From positions 1 through 15,022 of the forward strand of contig JACOYD010000033.1 of NCBI GenBank assembly GCA_016182055.1: 15,022 bases of DNA. Direction: 5' to 3'. Position numbers and translations under genes: made by a program. Shown here in pieces: positions 13,041 through 15,022 of the stretch. The notes beneath the pieces are model-generated. The model worked only from the letters and a program-made list of their open reading frames with translations. It did not search any database and was not told the DNA's origin. The first letter of the stretch is position 1. Each line of letters begins with the position of its first letter. The stretch is from Candidatus Microgenomates bacterium (GTDB lineage Bacteria > Patescibacteriota > Microgenomatia > Levybacterales > JACOYD01).

Positions 13041-14682
13041 CTGCTCCGGTTGAAGCGCTTGAGACCAGTTTGGCGTATTTGGCCAGGACGCCGCGGGTGT
13101 ATTTGGGTTTGGGCGAGCGCCACTGACCTTTTCGTTTTGCCAGTTCGGAACTTGTCACTTCCAGATTAACTTCTCTTTTGGCCAAATCAATTGTAATTCT
13201 ATCTCCCTCTTTTATCAAGGCAATGGTGCCGCCCGCTTGAGCTTCGGGGGTAATATGGCCAATGGTGATTCCGTGGGTGCCGCCGGAGAAGCGGCCGTCG
13301 GTTATAAGCGTCACATCTTGTCCCAGACCCGCGCCCATCAGGGCAGCAGTAGGAGAGAGCATCTCCCGCATGCCCGGACCGCCTTTAGGCCCCTCATAGC
13401 GGATAACCATCACATCTCCTTTGTTAATCCTTTTTTGCAGAATAGCATCAAGAGCATCTTCTTCCCGTTCAAATATCCGGGCCGGGCCCTCAAACTTTTT
13501 GACTTCGCGGCCGGAAAGCTTGATGATGGCTCCCTCGCGGGCCAAGTTGCCGTAGATAATGATCATGTGGTGTTCGGGTTTAGCCAACGGTTTATCAATC
13601 GGATAGATAACATTTTGACCTTTGGGGAAATCGGGAGCAGTTTGCAAATTTTCTGCCACGGTTTTTCCGGTGACCGTCAAACAATCGCCATGAATAAGTC
13701 CGGCCCGCAAAAGCATTTTCATCACCATCGGTATTCCTCCGATATTATCCAAGTCTGCCATGACATATTGACCAAAAGGCTTGAAATTGCCCAGAAGCGG
13801 CACTTTTTTGGCAATTCTGCTAAAGTCATCAAGATTTAATTTAATTTCTGCTTCATGAGCTAAGGACAAAAGATGGAGTACCATGTTGGTGGAGCCGCCC
13901 AGAGCCAAGGCCACGGTGATGGCATTTTCAAAAGCTTTTTCATCCACTGCCGGATGTGAGGCGCTACCCGGAATACTCATACCCAATGCCTCAAGAACCG
14001 AGGCCATGGTATTGGCGGTGTACATGCCCCCGCAGGAGCCGTTGCCCGGACAACTGCGGCATTCTATTTCATGAAAATCCTTTTCACTCATCTTGCCCGC
14101 CGAGTACTGTCCAATTGCTTCAAAAGTGCTAACAATAGTTAAGTCTTGGCCTTTATAATGACCCGGCAATATTGTTCCGCCATAAAGAGTGATGCCGATA
14201 CTGTTGTTTCTAGCCAGAGGAATAAGAGAAGCGGGAATTGTCTTATCGCATCCTGATAGTGTTATTGCCCCGTCTGCCGCGTAGGCTTCATGCATCATTT
14301 CAATGGAGTCGGCGATTAGCTCCCGTGAAGGAAGCGAATATTTCATGCCTTCCATACCCATGGTTTCTCCGTCGGTGACCACCGGCGTGCCAAAAATAAT
14401 CCCCTTGCCGCCCTGCTTTTCCAGCTCGTCCATTATTAAATTTCCTAAATCGTAAATATGGGCGTTGCAGGGAGTGATATTGGTAAAAGGACAGGCCACA
14501 GTTATAAGAGGTTTGGTAAAATCGTTATCTTTAAAACCTACGGCCCTCATCATGGCCCGGGCATGAGCCCGTTTTACCCAATCTTTGCCGTTTAGACTTC
14601 CCGTCAAAGCGGTACTGCGTATTTTTAGGTCCTGGCAGTCGCAGTTTTCACAATCTTCACAATGGCCGGTATTTTTTTTCAT
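13030..14682 (-). CDS. ilvD: Dihydroxy-acid dehydratase (with an apparent internal gap of about 30 residues)
   Basis: Fe-S enzyme dehydrating 2,3-dihydroxy-isovalerate and -methylvalerate in valine, leucine and isoleucine synthesis. Cluster-region cysteines are C64 (ACPFTN), C145 (SGCDK) and C211/C217 (CPGNGSCGGMYTAN). GALGLG-type and C-terminal signatures (IRYEGPKGGPGM, ITDGRFSGGTHG, IGHITPEA, YAKLVSSASTGA) are all present. Between IPGSASHPAV and DEKAFENAIT (about residues 237-250) the usual helix and KPRDIMT segment are missing, a gap of about 30 residues relative to typical IlvD, in frame. The N-terminus carries an unusual HCEDCENCDC cluster. The start ATG 14682 overlaps the leuA stop by ATGA. 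The total of 550 residues looks normal only because the N-terminus is extended. Confidence 0.93.
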   Translation of the reverse strand: MKKNTGHCEDCENCDCQDLKIRSTALTGSLNGKDWVKRAHARAMMRAVGFKDNDFTKPLITVACPFTNITPCNAHIYDLGNLIMDELEKQGGKGIIFGTPVVTDGETMGMEGMKYSLPSRELIADSIEMMHEAYAADGAITLSGCDKTIPASLIPLARNNSIGITLYGGTILPGHYKGQDLTIVSTFEAIGQYSAGKMSEKDFHEIECRSCPGNGSCGGMYTANTMASVLEALGMSIPGSASHPAVDEKAFENAITVALALGGSTNMVLHLLSLAHEAEIKLNLDDFSRIAKKVPLLGNFKPFGQYVMADLDNIGGIPMVMKMLLRAGLIHGDCLTVTGKTVAENLQTAPDFPKGQNVIYPIDKPLAKPEHHMIIIYGNLAREGAIIKLSGREVKKFEGPARIFEREEDALDAILQKRINKGDVMVIRYEGPKGGPGMREMLSPTAALMGAGLGQDVTLITDGRFSGGTHGITIGHITPEAQAGGTIALIKEGDRITIDLAKREVNLEVTSSELAKRKGQWRSPKPKYTRGVLAKYAKLVSSASTGAVTS

Positions 14683-15022
14683 ACAATCTTTTGCAGTCCG
14701 TCAAGATAAGCCTTGACCGATGCCACCACAATATCGGTATCGGCGCCAAAACCAAAATAAATGTTGTTTTTATAATTAAGCTGAATATGTACTTTACCAA
14801 TGTCGTCGCTACCGCCTGTAATTGCCTGAACCAAATATTCTTCCAGTTTGACCTTTTTGCCAATAATTATGTTGACAGCGTTAAAAGAAGCATCAACAGG
14901 GCCGTTTCCCGAGGCCCTGGCAGTTTTTTCTTTCCCCTTAATTTTAAGCGAAATTCGGGCTGTTGGTTGTGTTTTGGTGCCGGAAGCAACATCAAGTGTC
15001 ACCAGAGCCAGACCGTTTTCAG
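14679..15022 (-). CDS. leuA: 2-Isopropylmalate synthase, C-terminal (allosteric) part
   Basis: The reading frame is open to the window edge, entering as ENGLALVTLDVASGT, so the GTG at 15002 is not a start. About 113 codons are present. Sequence ARISLKIKGKEKTARASGNGPVDASFNAVNIIIG, then YLVQAITGGSDDIGKVHIQL, then ASVKAYLDGLQKI is the LeuA dimer/regulatory domain that binds leucine in 2-isopropylmalate synthases. The enzyme condenses acetyl-CoA with 2-oxoisovalerate, the first committed leucine step. The catalytic barrel lies outside the window. The stop overlaps ilvD by ATGA, so leuA and ilvD are coupled. A citramalate synthase could share this domain, but the neighbouring leuBCD favour LeuA. 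Confidence 0.88.
   Translation of the reverse strand, partial: ENGLALVTLDVASGTKTQPTARISLKIKGKEKTARASGNGPVDASFNAVNIIIGKKVKLEEYLVQAITGGSDDIGKVHIQLNYKNNIYFGFGADTDIVVASVKAYLDGLQKIV

Noticed and set aside
13237..13839. A 200-codon plus-strand open frame inside ilvD
   Set aside because: It is the complement of a well-conserved ilvD and has no recognisable protein features.
1..15022. CRISPR arrays, insertion sequences, phage genes, rRNA
   Set aside because: No regularly spaced repeats, transposase or integrase motifs, or rRNA sequence were seen on either strand.

Overview
The window is a dense amino-acid biosynthesis region, almost all of it on the minus strand, with moderate-to-low GC. Genes are chained by ATGA stop/start overlaps or gaps of a few bases. 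TGA is used as a stop, so a TGA-recoded code is unlikely. The mix suggests a bacterial metagenome-derived genome, perhaps of the Patescibacteria/CPR type: an archaeal-type asd, E. coli-like thrC and thrA, and a small coiled-coil protein with a stand-alone phosphohistidine-domain protein. The lineage is an inference and cannot be settled from this sequence. If it is CPR, a branched-chain, threonine and methionine gene set of this size would be unusual.

Layout, following transcription from the right edge. (1) 15022-13030: end of leuA, then ilvD, overlapping by ATGA. (2) 11409-13040 on the plus strand: a two-gene insert (repetitive coiled-coil protein, then a PEP-synthase-type phosphohistidine-domain protein) driven by a perfect TTGACA-N17-TATAAT promoter. 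It is divergent from ridA and convergent with ilvD. (3) 11409-7973: ridA-leuC-leuD-leuB. (4) tRNA-Val(GAC) at 7871-7944, with its own promoter and thrC starting 10 nt after it. (5) 6550-1640, threonine/aspartate block: thrC; a promoter and an attenuator with an Ile/Thr-rich leader reading frame; a truncated aspartokinase; a ThrA-type aspartokinase-homoserine dehydrogenase broken into three frames; asd; and a P-loop kinase coupled to asd. (6) 1643-1, methionine block: promoter, SAM-I (S-box) riboswitch with terminator, and two tandem transsulfuration-family PLP enzymes, the second cut by the window edge.

Together these cover much of aspartate to threonine and methionine, and the valine/leucine branch (leuABCD, ilvD, with RidA clearing reactive enamines). 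No GHMP-type homoserine kinase is visible. The uncharacterised shikimate-kinase-like protein after asd is therefore a reasonable but untested candidate for that step.

The main anomalies are: two frameshifting deletions in thrA, one removing part of the second ACT domain and one removing the homoserine-dehydrogenase catalytic loop; a truncated and internally deleted aspartokinase paralogue; and an internal gap of about 30 residues in ilvD. The main regulatory finds are the SAM-I riboswitch, whose core motif can pair perfectly with its terminator arm, the putative threonine attenuator, and an interleaved inverted-repeat (pseudoknot-like) leader before the coiled-coil gene.
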